Of a stretch of DNA of 64,000 bases, positions 11,686 to 22,413 are shown one piece after another; positions within the stretch are counted from its first letter, which is position 1, and every line of letters begins with the position of its first letter. The notes below the pieces were generated by a model. That model was not told where the DNA came from. It saw nothing but the letters and a program-made list of their open reading frames with translations, and made no database searches. The position numbers and the translations under genes were made by a program. This DNA comes from Lasioglossum baleicum (lineage: Eukaryota; Arthropoda; Insecta; Hymenoptera; Halictidae), in NCBI RefSeq assembly GCF_051020765.1, contig NC_134934.1, positions 9,748,001 to 9,812,000 on the forward strand, given 5' to 3'.

Positions 11686-13138
11686 TTATTTGTTTTCGAA
11701 CTCATTCGCTGTAGAATATTTCAACGACGGAACGTCACGTTTCTTACTCGATGTTTATACCAGAGAATCAACCGGGGGCGTATTATTGATCGTTACAAAA
11801 CAATGAAAACAGATCCCTCTTGAGGCATCCCTTGTTCAAGTCTGCGCCGGATTCCGATACGCAGGATGATTTCGAAACTGGAAGAAGATATAACAAGGTG
11901 TTGGAGGATTGAAGACTAAAATAAAAACTGAATGCTTTATGTTTCTCTTTATATTTTCATGTTATGCGATAATTCATATTTTTTATCATAGCGCTTGAAC
12001 ACTGTCTGTATTTTCTTGATCACCGTTTCTTGCTTCGGGTTTCTTCGATGTCCGTTTCAATATGGCTCTTAAAACGTAACACACGTCGATATAGGCAGTA
12101 AGCAAAGATAACGTTCGTTTGCTTGTTGAACTTGAACCAATGGGTTAGTTGTAAGCGTTTGATAACCGAATGTTGCAAGAACTATAAAAAAAGCAGGTAC
12201 AAAAATCATTCGCGACCGATCATTCTAAGTTTTTCACGAGAACTCGTCATATATTCTCGGTCTCGGTGCCTTAATACTTTTATACTTGGAATATATGTAT
12301 AGATGTAGAATGTAGAAGAACAGATTCACGTAAAGAAACAAAAAATAGTATCGTTTGAACAAAGAAAAATCAAGCAGTACAACCACAAGTTGCAAGACCA
12401 AATTTTATCACAGAAATATATATACGATTCCTTGAAGCCATTCAATTTTCTCCACCATTTTTACTATTCTCTATCTCTATTCGAAAAATAGTTATATCTT
12501 GTCGCAGTTTCTGGAATCATCCTGTGTACAGGCTGTTTCATAACTGGCGGGATTTACCGCTTCGTGAAAAAATAACGAGATCCTTGTTACATTTTTATAA
12601 GTTATATTTCCGCGTGTTTACATGTAACACGACTGACAATTATTTTCCCTCAAGAAATTCTTGTAAAATTATAAATTAAGAATGTTTGTAATTCGGCAGC
12701 AGGATCGTGTTAAATAAACGGAAAGATTTTTCATTTTCCACGCGCCATGAAACATCCTGTACGTGTTGTTCGTGTATCGCCGTGTACAGTGACGTCAGCG
12801 TAACGGTTAAACGACAGGCACAAAATTGAAACGGTGATAGAAGCAATTCTGACGTACACAGTAAGCGTCGGACAATGTGTTAATGTTGACGCGTCTTATG
12901 CTCTTTGTTTTAGTGAACTGTAAATCAACTTTTATCGAACTGGTTCTTCGCGTAAACTGGTCTAATAACATTACGAGTTCGCAGAAATGTCCACAGTCCG
13001 GTAAGCGCGTTTCAACTTGCTACAGTGCTGCGCAAATGTAGAGGACAGTTCATGTGCATCTCGCATACTTGAAAGAAAAGCATTACACATTTTGTGCATC
13101 CCATCTTTTCTATACTATTTCGGAAACGAATATACAAT
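11686..13138. other. Intergenic, no gene seen
   Basis: No credible coding frame or repeat pair was found in this AT-rich stretch. Confidence 0.35.
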
Positions 13139-13142
13139 TTAA

Positions 13143-13402
13143 GGGGTGGATGGATAAAGGTGTCGAGTAACATTTTAGGTTAGACTTGGATATCCTCAAG
13201 AATAAAGGTGTAAACTCTCATTATTCAACTTTGCCCCCTGTTAGGAAACGTTTCTATGGTTACTTGCGGAGTTAGAGAATGGATGAACAAGCTAACAACC
13301 AATATCGGTAATATTTGTGATGAATGAAGGTGTTAAAGTCATTTACAAGCTCCTTTATCCGCTTGACACCTTTATCCATCCTCTTTATCCACCTTTACCC
13401 CT
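13143..13402. mobile_element. TTAA-flanked MITE with GGGGTGGATGGATAAAGG ends
   Basis: The left arm GGGGTGGATGGATAAAGGTG recurs inverted at the right as CACCTTTATCCATCC plus CACCTTTACCCC. Both sides are flanked by TTAA (13139-13142 and 13403-13406), the target of piggyBac-type transposons. No coding capacity. Confidence 0.6.
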
Positions 13403-13677
13403 TTAATTATTTATTTGAAAAGAATATTGAAGTCTCAGAATTGCCCGTCCGCTCACCCGATCTAAATATTTATTGAAAATGTTTGGTGTGACTTAGCCGG
13501 GAATGTTGATGCATGTGGGAAGCGATACAATACTAGCAATTGACTAAAATAAAGGATAATCAAAAATTGGAACACACTGACAACCAAACCGAATAACAAA
13601 GTTATACATATCAATCCGAAAATGTTTGTTAGACGTTATACAACGGAAAAGAGGTATGTACCGCCAGATATTAATAA

Positions 13678-13919
13678 CCCTTTGCACTCGAAACAATTTT
13701 AATTCGAGAATCAAAATCATTTCTTTCGACCCAGAACATTTTTATTCAATGTAATCTTTTTTACATTGTGCACATGAAATTAAACCAGTTTTCTCATGTA
13801 ACAGTTGAGCTTTTCACAATTTATAGAAAACAGACGAATTTAATAATATTGAAACTGCTTTGAATAATGGTGTGGCCATTTTTACTGGCGCCTTACAGTC
13901 GCCATTCGAGTGCAAAGGG
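13678..13919. mobile_element. piggyBac-type MITE (CCCTTTGCACTCGAA ends)
   Basis: The 242-bp insert begins CCCTTTGCACTCGAA and ends TTCGAGTGCAAAGGG. The right flank is TTAA; the left is ATAA, a one-base decay. CCCTTTG-type termini at TTAA are characteristic of piggyBac relatives. No transposase. Confidence 0.72.
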
Positions 13920-14141
13920 TTAATAGTCCATCAAAGTGCATAGTCCATCAAACATACTTACAGAGAAAGTGTCAATGTTTTATAATTTCGTCCAGGAAAA
14001 GTAGGTTCTCCACTTTTTTTCTTTAACTTTTTCACTGTGGCCCCTACTTATTTAGAATTTTGTACGTTCATTCTAGAATCAGTATCTATACAAAAGAAGG
14101 GACGTAGAAAATGTGCAATTCTTTTCTTTCATATACATATA

Positions 14142-14580
14142 CAGGGTGTTCCAAAAATGTTCTCCGCGGCTTTGTTAGGGAGTTATTAACGGAAAGCTCG
14201 GACCAATCGGAGCGCGGTTATTGCGGGCGGATTTCTGCTCGGCCAATGCCAGTGCCAAGCTCAGCGCAAGCCACTATAGCCACGCTCGGATTGGTCCGTG
14301 TTTTTCGTTAATAACTCTTCTTAATCGGATTTTCAATAATTATGCTGCACCAAAAGACAGCATAGAAATTTTCTTTTACATTGCAATCTTAAATGATACT
14401 ATTAGATGACGTTAATTGAGGGTGACTTGTTAGTTCACAATGAAAATTGCTGTTGCTATTGAAGGTTCCATTAAAAAGTGTCCAGCCATGTATGTACGAT
14501 AGATTTTTCAAAATTATGCAATAATCACCGGTCGGTAATGTGTTAACAAAGCCGCGAAGAACATTTTCACCCCTTTCAAG
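14142..14580. mobile_element. MITE with CAGGGTGTTCCAAAAATG end
   Basis: The left arm (CAGGGTGTTCCAAAAATG then TCTCCGCGGCTTTGTTAGG) is mirrored at the right by AACAAAGCCGCGAAGAACAT and CCCCTTTCAAGGAAG. The right tip is degraded. An inner inverted pair around GGACCAATCGGAGCG and CGCTCGGATTGGTCC lies at 14195-14310. Related to 52552-52741. Confidence 0.6.
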
Positions 14581-15175
14581 GAAGTACACGAAATACACGA
14601 ATACATGAAGTGTCTTATACTATGCTCTTGTCCACCACTGTACTTCCCGTTCCATTTTTATTCTGTGCACGCCCACCCCCGCTTCTGGAAGCATTATTAG
14701 ACACGATACCCATCGGTGTTTCGATTTTGTACAATTCGAGAACGTTTTATCCTCCTGCCATCGTTTTTTCCTACTCTTTCGACTATCCTTTTCCTTCCGT
14801 CGGGAAGCGTACCGTAATAAAGTTTCGTAACAGTTACGACTGATTGTGAATCGCCCTTACGATCGGCTAAAATAAATTGCTCTGTACATTTTTATGCGAG
14901 GCTGCAAAATTTCCATTGTATCCTTTACGGCGAAACCGAATATCTAGTCTCGAATATACACACGCATTTATGTATATTATGTATATATTTATATATTTAT
15001 AGTTATTCAGATTGTAGCCTGACCTTTTCAGGAAATACTCGTCTAGTCGGTCGAAATAAACAAATTGCCGAAATAATACTGGGAAGACGGCCATTCTGAA
15101 AGAACTTTATACACACGCAGCTTTCTTATTCATTTTACACAACTATACGAGAACTTGGGAATTGTTCGTTATAAG
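14581..15175. other. Intergenic, no gene seen
   Basis: The open frames at 14610-14843 (+) and 14867-15094 (-) show no domain. A TATA-rich stretch lies at 14970-15000. Confidence 0.3.
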
Positions 15176-15285
15176 CAGAGTCGCCAGATTAAGATTGTGT
15201 CCCCACTCTACCTTCCCCTTCTACTGGCAGAGAGAGTAGCTTTTTCTCCTCGATTCGTGCTCCCTCCCCTCGTCTGGCGACTCAG
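15176..15285. mobile_element. hAT-type MITE, CAGAGTCGCCAGAT family, short copy
   Basis: The 110-bp copy begins CAGAGTCGCCAGATTAAGAT and ends TCTGGCGACTCAG. The flanks GTTATAAG and ATTATATG agree at six of eight positions, consistent with a decayed 8-bp target duplication. Confidence 0.75.
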
Positions 15286-15604
15286 ATTATATGTGTGTGT
15301 TTATGGGTGATCGTGTACCTCGTGAGTTCGCAATCGAATTGTTACATGAGCTAGTGAGTGATCCACCATTTCTGGTCAAGTCCAATATTTAAGTTAAATA
15401 AAAACCAAAAAAAAAAGGCCGAATGCCACGTTGTTTGAATAATATTTGAACCCGTTGCGAGCTGTCGAAACAAATAGTGGATTGCTCATTGATAAATCGA
15501 ATAAATACTGAGGTATGCAAATTACTCGCTTGTGAATATAGTCCTCTAACAATTTCTCAGCTTTTTTTGTGGGAATATTCAGAAATTATTACAAAAGTAA
15601 GCGA

Positions 15605-15798
15605 TTGGGTTGGCAAGAAAATAATTCCGATTAATTTTTTTTGTTCAAGCAACGAACTTTGATGAATAAGATATTTTCCCTTTTGATCTTTTGCAAAACA
15701 GAATAAGTAAGAAAATATTTTATTGAATAACGTTCATCGTTTGAATAAAGAAATTCGGTTTTATCTCACCTTAAAATTATACTTTCTTGCCAACCCAA
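15605..15798. mobile_element. Mariner-type MITE (TTGGGTTGGCAAGAAAATA ends)
   Basis: The 194-bp element has TTGGGTTGGCAAGAAAATA at the left and TATACTTTCTTGCCAACCCAA at the right, with TA after the right end. A truncated inverted copy lies at 11549-11683. Confidence 0.75.
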
Positions 15799-15799
15799 T

Positions 15800-17045
15800 A
15801 TTTCAATGACGGATTAGAAACGATAACAAAGATCTGTTATTTCCTCCGAAAAGAAAACGGCTGCATTCTCTAAATAATCATCTTCCGTTGTTCGAAATGT
15901 TTGAGTATTAACTTTATTACATCAGTTTCTTGTCATAGTGGATTTTCATCGTTTCGGTGTATCGATTCAAAGAGTTTTCTCGGAACACTATTTATATCCG
16001 TCGTGTAAACAAACTGTTGACCAGGATTTTTTTTCAGAAATCATATTCTATTTCCTTCGATCGGTAGACATATTAAGTAATGCGTATATGTACGTCGACA
16101 GAAGTTCTTGCAAAATGAACTGCGTTCACGAGGTCGAAGACAACAATTCTCTTTAATACGAGTGTAAAAATCGTATAAACATATCGATACGTTAATTATC
16201 TGCTATGTGACATATGCGTTCTCGTTTAATATCTTTACACTATCGAGAAAAATTACATAAAATACTCAACAAAGATTCGACGTTCAGTGTAAATCCGACA
16301 CTGAAAAATATAACAAATAACTTTTTCACACTGTGCATCCCAATACACTGAATATCGAATCCGCGGTACGGTGAAGTACAAGGAATTGTAGCAGATTGGT
16401 TAATTAAAAGCAGAGAAATGCACGGCAGGTATTAAATCAAACAATTAGAATGTACAAACGTTGCAACTGAAACATTCTCCTTTATAAACAAAGGTTCCTA
16501 TATGTTCTTCTTGTTTTTACACGATTCCCGAGTTCGCGATCGATCATTTGCACACCTCTGCAATGTGGCCCGTTCACAGCATGAGGGGAGACGCTGTTCA
16601 CAGTGTCGACGACGACGCGTCGACCGTACGAAAAGAAAGCACAGAACGATATCGATGACGCAACGAAGATCAGACGTTAAAAAAACAAAAAAGAAAACGG
16701 AAAATGTAGAAAAACCTCAGTCGTCGTATTGGAAAAGAAACGCTTACGAAATGTCCATGAGTGCGAAGCGAAGGTTCCTTTATTTACAAAAGAATACTTG
16801 CTCGTTGCGCTCTAGAGATCAACTCGCAATCTTCAAGTCCCCGATACGCATTAAATCGACTCGTATTACAAACTATACTGGAGTATTCTTCGATTTGTGT
16901 CTTCCGTTACCGAGAGCCGAAACGTTCGAAATCAAAATTCAAGTTGCACGTGCGTGTTCCGATTGCAAATGATGTTCCGGTCGACGGGGGACATCTTGAA
17001 GATCGAATTCGAGACAGTGTCCGGTATACACTGTGTATACATATA
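15800..17045. other. Intergenic, no gene seen
   Basis: The long frame at 16502-16972 is Arg/Lys-rich without a domain, and its reading depends on chance absence of stops. I do not call it a gene. Confidence 0.35.
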
Positions 17046-17962
17046 CAGGGTGGTCCACGCAACTTGCACACCTATAACAACTTCCAAAGTATACGTTGCA
17101 CGAAAAAGTTTTGTATACAGAGGTTGCATGGTCTGAAGGGATACATTATGTAGTGTATTTATTTTTTTTTACAGATGGACGCGTAAAGGACATATGAAGG
17201 TCAACTTCATTTTTTTAAACGGAATGAGCTATTTTTTAATACATCAATCGATGCAGATGGACATTCGTTATTAAAAAGTACTAACCTATGTATGTCGAAA
17301 AGTTAGTAGTTCACGAGATATTTCGATTTAAATAACTCTAAAACACGCCATTACTATCGTACTAAGACGTTTGCGTTTACTTGCTAGTGTAAATTGAAGA
17401 GTTGAAATTGAAATTGAAAAATTGACGTTGTAAATGAAATTGAAGATTTGAAATTAAGTTGATATTGAAATTGAAGTTGAAATGGAAAAATTGATGTTGA
17501 AATTGAAATTGAAGAGTTGAAATTAACGAATTAAAATTGAAAAATTGAAGTTGAAATTGATAAACTGAAATTGAAGTTGAAACATTGAAATTGTGAAGAG
17601 TTGAAATTGAAATTGAAGGATTGCCATTGAAATTGAAGTTGAAATTGAAGTACGACGGTAACGGTGTTTTAGAGTTTTTTAAATTGAAATATCTTCTGAA
17701 CTACTAACTTTTCGACATACATAGGTTAGTACTTTTTGTAACGAATGTCCAGCTGCATCGATTGATGTATTAAAAAATAGCCCATTCCATTAAAAAAAAT
17801 GAAGTTGACCTTCATATGTCCTTTACGCGTCCATCTGTAAAAAAAATAAATACACTACATAATGTACCCCTTCAGATCATGCAACTTCTGTATACAAAAC
17901 TCTTTCGTGCAACGCATACTTTGGAAGTTATTATAGGTGTGCAAGTTGCTTGGACCACCCTG
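17046..17962. mobile_element. 917-bp fold-back element with CAGGGTGGTCCACGCAACTT-type ends
   Basis: The left end CAGGGTGGTCCACGCAACTT is mirrored by AAGTTGCTTGGACCACCCTG, flanked by TA on each side. The arms are about 300 bp and diverged by a few percent; for example GACATATGAAGGTCAACTTC is inverted at 17800-17820. The centre is a TTGAAA-rich minisatellite. The short frames at 16932-17129 and 17816-18019 are the same arm read in opposite orientations. No transposase. Confidence 0.82.
17389..17652. repeat. TTGAAA/ATTGAAGT minisatellite inside the fold-back element
   Basis: An irregular tandem array of TTGAAATTGAAAT, TTGAAGTTGAAAT and similar 6-12 bp units. Confidence 0.85.
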
Positions 17963-20900
17963 TATGCGTGTGTGTTCTGTGTGTATGAGTGCGTACACGT
18001 GTGTGTAGGGGAACAATAAGATGCAAACAAATTCTAGGTAAACGACGACACGCACGCTTCCGATGTAACCCTAACGAGCACGTGGTCGTGGCTATGGTTT
18101 CGCGCAGCCCCGTGCGCTTTGAACACTGAAACGGACGCTCGTCCGAAATCTCTTGTCCCGATTTGCCAGAAATGAATGTATTTAGTACACGACATCGAAA
18201 TGGAGCGAAGATGATATTTTGCCATGCATACGTCCGTTCGTTCGACAGTTCACGAATGGGTTGAGGCACTCACATTATCCGACCAAATGCGTTTCAACCA
18301 TATAAAAGTGTGCGATCAAACAAGGTACAGGAACGCGGACGTACAAGGTGCCTCTGGGAGATCATGGCTTCTTCAAGAGAGATAATTAGGCCAGAGAGAA
18401 AACCTCGAGAGACTGTAACTGACACGTAACTTACATGTAGCCCTTCAAACAGTGTAACTTTGTCCTAAGAAGTTTTTTTGCACAACGAAAAGTAACGGAG
18501 ATATTTAGGTGTTCTGTTTCTTCGGACTCACCCTGTATATGGATTATATATGGTTTCATTTCAATGTATATTTTATTACCGAACAGACTGTGAATATTGT
18601 AGTGAATATATTTATAAAAATCATGATTGACTGGAAGCCGGTACTATTAAAAATTTGACGAAGTTCAAGCGCTTCTAGTTTTATTTAAAATATTATTTAA
18701 CCGGTCAGTTAGCAGTCGAATTTCTTCAGAACGTTTTTAGACCCATTTCTAGCTCTCTTAATAAAAGCATATGTATATTCCAGAGACACCGCATATGGAG
18801 AGGTATGCAAATTATTAGACTCGATGTAGTCTTTCCTCAATTTGCCAGATTTTACAAAAATATAAAAAGACTGTAGTAGCAAAGCAGAAAAGCGTTATCA
18901 CATATGAGATGGTTCACAATTCGAACGTTTCGTTAGGTTACAGTTTAAAACTAATGACAAGAAAATGTGAAATAAAGTTTGATTCTCTTCTCTTTCAATT
19001 GGAAATAATTATTTTCAATATCAGCTAAGAATCATGAGTATTTATCTTCAATATCTGAACACGTATATGTTCATATCATTTATTCTGTTCTCACGCGGTA
19101 GGTAACTGTTGATTTGTGGTGAATTAACTAGAATTTTGTATAGTATTCATTGTATTTTGATTTGCTGGACAATAATCTGCACATGAAATTACCTCGAAAT
19201 TTTCACGGAAAAGTGTGTAGCGAATTATATTAAACTTGTCGATTTCAACATCAAAAAACAGTATAACGTAAATATATATGGACACAGTCAACGGTGTTTA
19301 TAGCAGCGTACAGATATTTTAAATAAAAATTCGTTTTCTACAGAGAAAGTTCTTATTTCGTACATTTTTAAGCATTATCATATAATTACATTTTTCATAT
19401 GAAACGTAGTCGAATAATTTGCATCTCCCTGTATGTCGGCATGTACATGTCACGTTTTATACATATACGTACGAAGAGGGAGCACACAGAGATACGCGCG
19501 TGTGTTTACGTGTGTATGTTTTTTTTTCATATCGTTCGTAACGTTTTTTCGGATCGAAACGACTTGCGACTTCGGGTGCAGCGATGTTGCGATAAAAAGC
19601 ACGGTGTTGGTTGGTTTGTCGGGTATCCGAGTGACTAAACAAAGGAGCAAGACCGCACGGTTCAAACTTACGTTTGCATACAAATATAAAATTAGGCTAT
19701 ATAAAAATTCTTTACTTGTACACGTGTGTGTTCTCCTCCGATGCGTTTATCCGTGTGTGTGTGTTATGTGGTGTGTGTGTCGCGTGTAGTTATTGTTAAT
19801 TATGTCGTCGCGCGTGTACATGTGTGAGTGTGAGAGTTAACTTATTCATGATAGTCAGAGCGTACATTCGGGTTTTCAGAAAGTGACGTTTTTCTTGTTG
19901 TTGTTTTAATGAAATAAAATCGTATCTATTCTCGCCCAGAGGACGATATTGACACATCGTCCCTCGATCGCCCGCATTATCTCCATCGATAAGAGAACGT
20001 AGTTCCGGGAAAGTATTCCCATAGTCAGTTCATGGCGTCTATCCCCTAAATGCTAGCTACATCACTTACACTATAATTCTAGAATTCTTACAATAGCATA
20101 CGATAAACTAGCCATCATATACCTACTAGCTCAACTTAAAAATTAATATTGTGTACTATGTACAACACTTAGAATTACACTTTTTTTCATTTTTTCCACT
20201 TAAAACCCACTTTTCACCAAGGAGAGAGAGAACAATTTGAAAGCGATCTCTCGTCAGAGAACGATGCGTATTCCACTGTTCTGCGCGTAGGCTCTGCGCG
20301 TCGAATGCGATCGCGTTTACTTGCTCGCGCATGCGCCCGCGTGTCTCCATCGCGATGAAAACGGAGAAGTAGAACTTCTCTCAAACGAAACCGACACATT
20401 TTCTCTTCTTGTTCGCACTGATGCTCTACGGTTCAGGCTACTTAAATTTCCATACACAATCACAGACTCATTCCAAAATAAAAACACGTATGCCTTTGAA
20501 GTTTCATCATTCTTTAACGATTACATATTATTCATTTATGTACAAAAAGAAGCGTCTCCGTTTGTGAATTCGGGCTAGCCTGGACGTTCCACGGGGCCGA
20601 CGTCTATATCGTGAGTTTGTGGATCATCTGAGACGCAATCTCGGCGTCGATCGAAAGAATTTCTATTGAAACGCGGGAACAATACGTGATCTCTCGAAGG
20701 CTGTCAAACGCATTGAGGGTATTCAACGCATCGGAAAAAATGGGGAAATCGTTGAGAAAAATGTATTTCTTTCTGACCGACTTCGCTGTATCGTTTTTTT
20801 TTAATCTTCTTTCTTAAATTCGAATGTATTAAAAAAACACACACACACACATATACACATAACGATACGTGAAAATTCGTACAGAACATTTAATTAATTT

Positions 20901-21728
20901 CCATTAATCGAGTGTTTTCGCGCGGCAATGGGTTCCGGATGTCGTTTCTAAAAAAACAAAGAAAAGTAAAATTCCTTGTATCGCATTCCGAGTATGCTTG
21001 GAACGCGCCTCTCTTCCTACAAACGAGGTAGCGACATGGATTCGGGGGGGGGGGCAACAGCGTTCGATGTAGCCAGTGGCGGTAGTAGTTACATGTTCCT
21101 TTTATCATGTGTCAATATGACGATATGCAATGCGTAAAAAATATTAATTATGATTTAAAATTACGCTACGGTTACGTTCGAACGAAGACCATTTTTTTCG
21201 CGCCTATGCGTGCGGCTCATTAAAACAATGCTCTCTCTCGTAAAACGTGTTTCGATCGTTTTGCGTACTGCGCGGGGGGGGGGGGCGAGGACGGCGATTC
21301 TCTCTGGCTAAAAGTATATAACGGGGGAATACGAAATTTATAAAATAATAAACTTCACGTAAGACAAATCATCGCGTGTTATATAATCTCCGTTTGCGGA
21401 TTTATGATTAAAGATGTCGTAAAAAGGGGGATACAGAGGAATGGTGGGGGTTATAGAAGGGAGGGGACGGGGGAAAAAACAAAGGGAGATATATGAACGA
21501 GATATGAAAAAGAAAAAGAAACTGAATTTCCTCAATGCGATCAAAACCTAACGATCAGTAAGGACGGCGACGGCTAACGCCCCGACAAACATTGCTAATC
21601 GTGAAACGTTCGATCGTTTTATCGACGCCTGCGTGAGAGACTCTCTCGTCGAGATAAACAAAGTGCATAAATACCCTAAGAAACTTGTCACAGCGTGTCG
21701 ATCTGTACGTGGCTAAATTATTAGACTA
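17963..21728. other. Intergenic and probable Smrter 3' UTR
   Basis: Smrter stops at 21729 on the minus strand, so its 3' UTR extends leftward from there, but no poly(A) site can be chosen. Reverse-strand AATAAA hexamers exist at about 18.57, 18.68 and 19.08 kb. GT-rich (19480-19810), AC (20836-20850) and G-run (21047, 21272) simple sequence is present. No supportable gene on either strand. Confidence 0.35.
18431..18536. mobile_element. Half copy of the ACAGGGTGAGTCCGAAG MITE
   Basis: Matches the right half of 1409-1719 almost base for base, from TTACATGTAGCCCTTCAAAC to CTTCGGACTCACCCTGT. The left half is absent. Confidence 0.75.
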
Positions 21729-22413
21729 TCAATCCTCGTCAGAAAGTGGTTCGTACTGAGCGGAAAGCAACGGTGCCGGCTCGGCTTGCATTTGTTCGGA
21801 CTTGGTCACGGAAGCGGAACCGGAAGTCGGGGGTGGTGGTGCTGGCGGCGGGCCGGTGTGCACTCCTAATGCACTGAATGGATAGAAGGTGGTCGTAGGA
21901 GCTGGCGCTGGTGGTTGCGGCGTTTGATTCGGCGTCCCGTCGACCATCATCTCTGCGCCAGAAGGACTCTCGATGTTCCCTCCTATCTTCTCGTCCTTCT
22001 CTCCGCTGGCAACGTTCCCTCCGTTCCTGTCGCCTGCGTTACCTCCTTTGTCGTCCTCGGATGTACGCATCACCTCGACGATCTTGTTCTTCACGTAATC
22101 CAGCGGCGAAAGATGAGGCTTGTTGGAAGGGGTTCCGGAAGTCGATGTGGCAGTGGTTGTTTCATATAAACGTCGCCCGTAATGATTGGTACCTGGTTCC
22201 GGGGGTGACACGGGCTCGACCGAGTGGAATTGTTGCTTTCCTACCAAGGACGCTGCTTGCTGATGTTGCTGCTGCTGTTGTTGTTGTTGTTGTTGCTGCT
22301 GTTGCTGCGATTGTTGCTGAGTCACGCGAATTATCTGACGCTCGTCTCCAGCTTTAACGGAATCCGACTCGTTGGCTTTTCGCCTTTTCCATTGGTCTTC
22401 CGAGATTTGGTAC
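21729..22413 (-). CDS. Smr: Smrter last exon: poly-Gln, CoRNR-like helix and conserved C-terminus
   Basis: Acceptor ...attgtaatcag; one base finishes the previous Gly codon, then YQISEDQWKRRKANES, a poly-Gln tract broken by one Ser and one His (22255-22318), the helix LSPLDYVKNKIVEVMRTSED comparable with the NCoR box LEDIIRKALMGSFDD, and the tail EPAPLLSAQYEPLSDED before TGA. NCoR ends EPAPLLSAQYETLSDSDD, so this is the true C-terminus. Confidence 0.96.

Noticed and set aside
12987..13003. ATG followed by five codons and a gtaagc donor (MSTVR) on the plus strand
   Set aside because: No downstream exon in phase or with any domain could be found; one ATG plus donor is expected by chance.
16502..16972. 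A 156-codon basic frame
   Set aside because: Low-complexity Arg/Lys composition without domain or splice context, next to a fold-back transposon.
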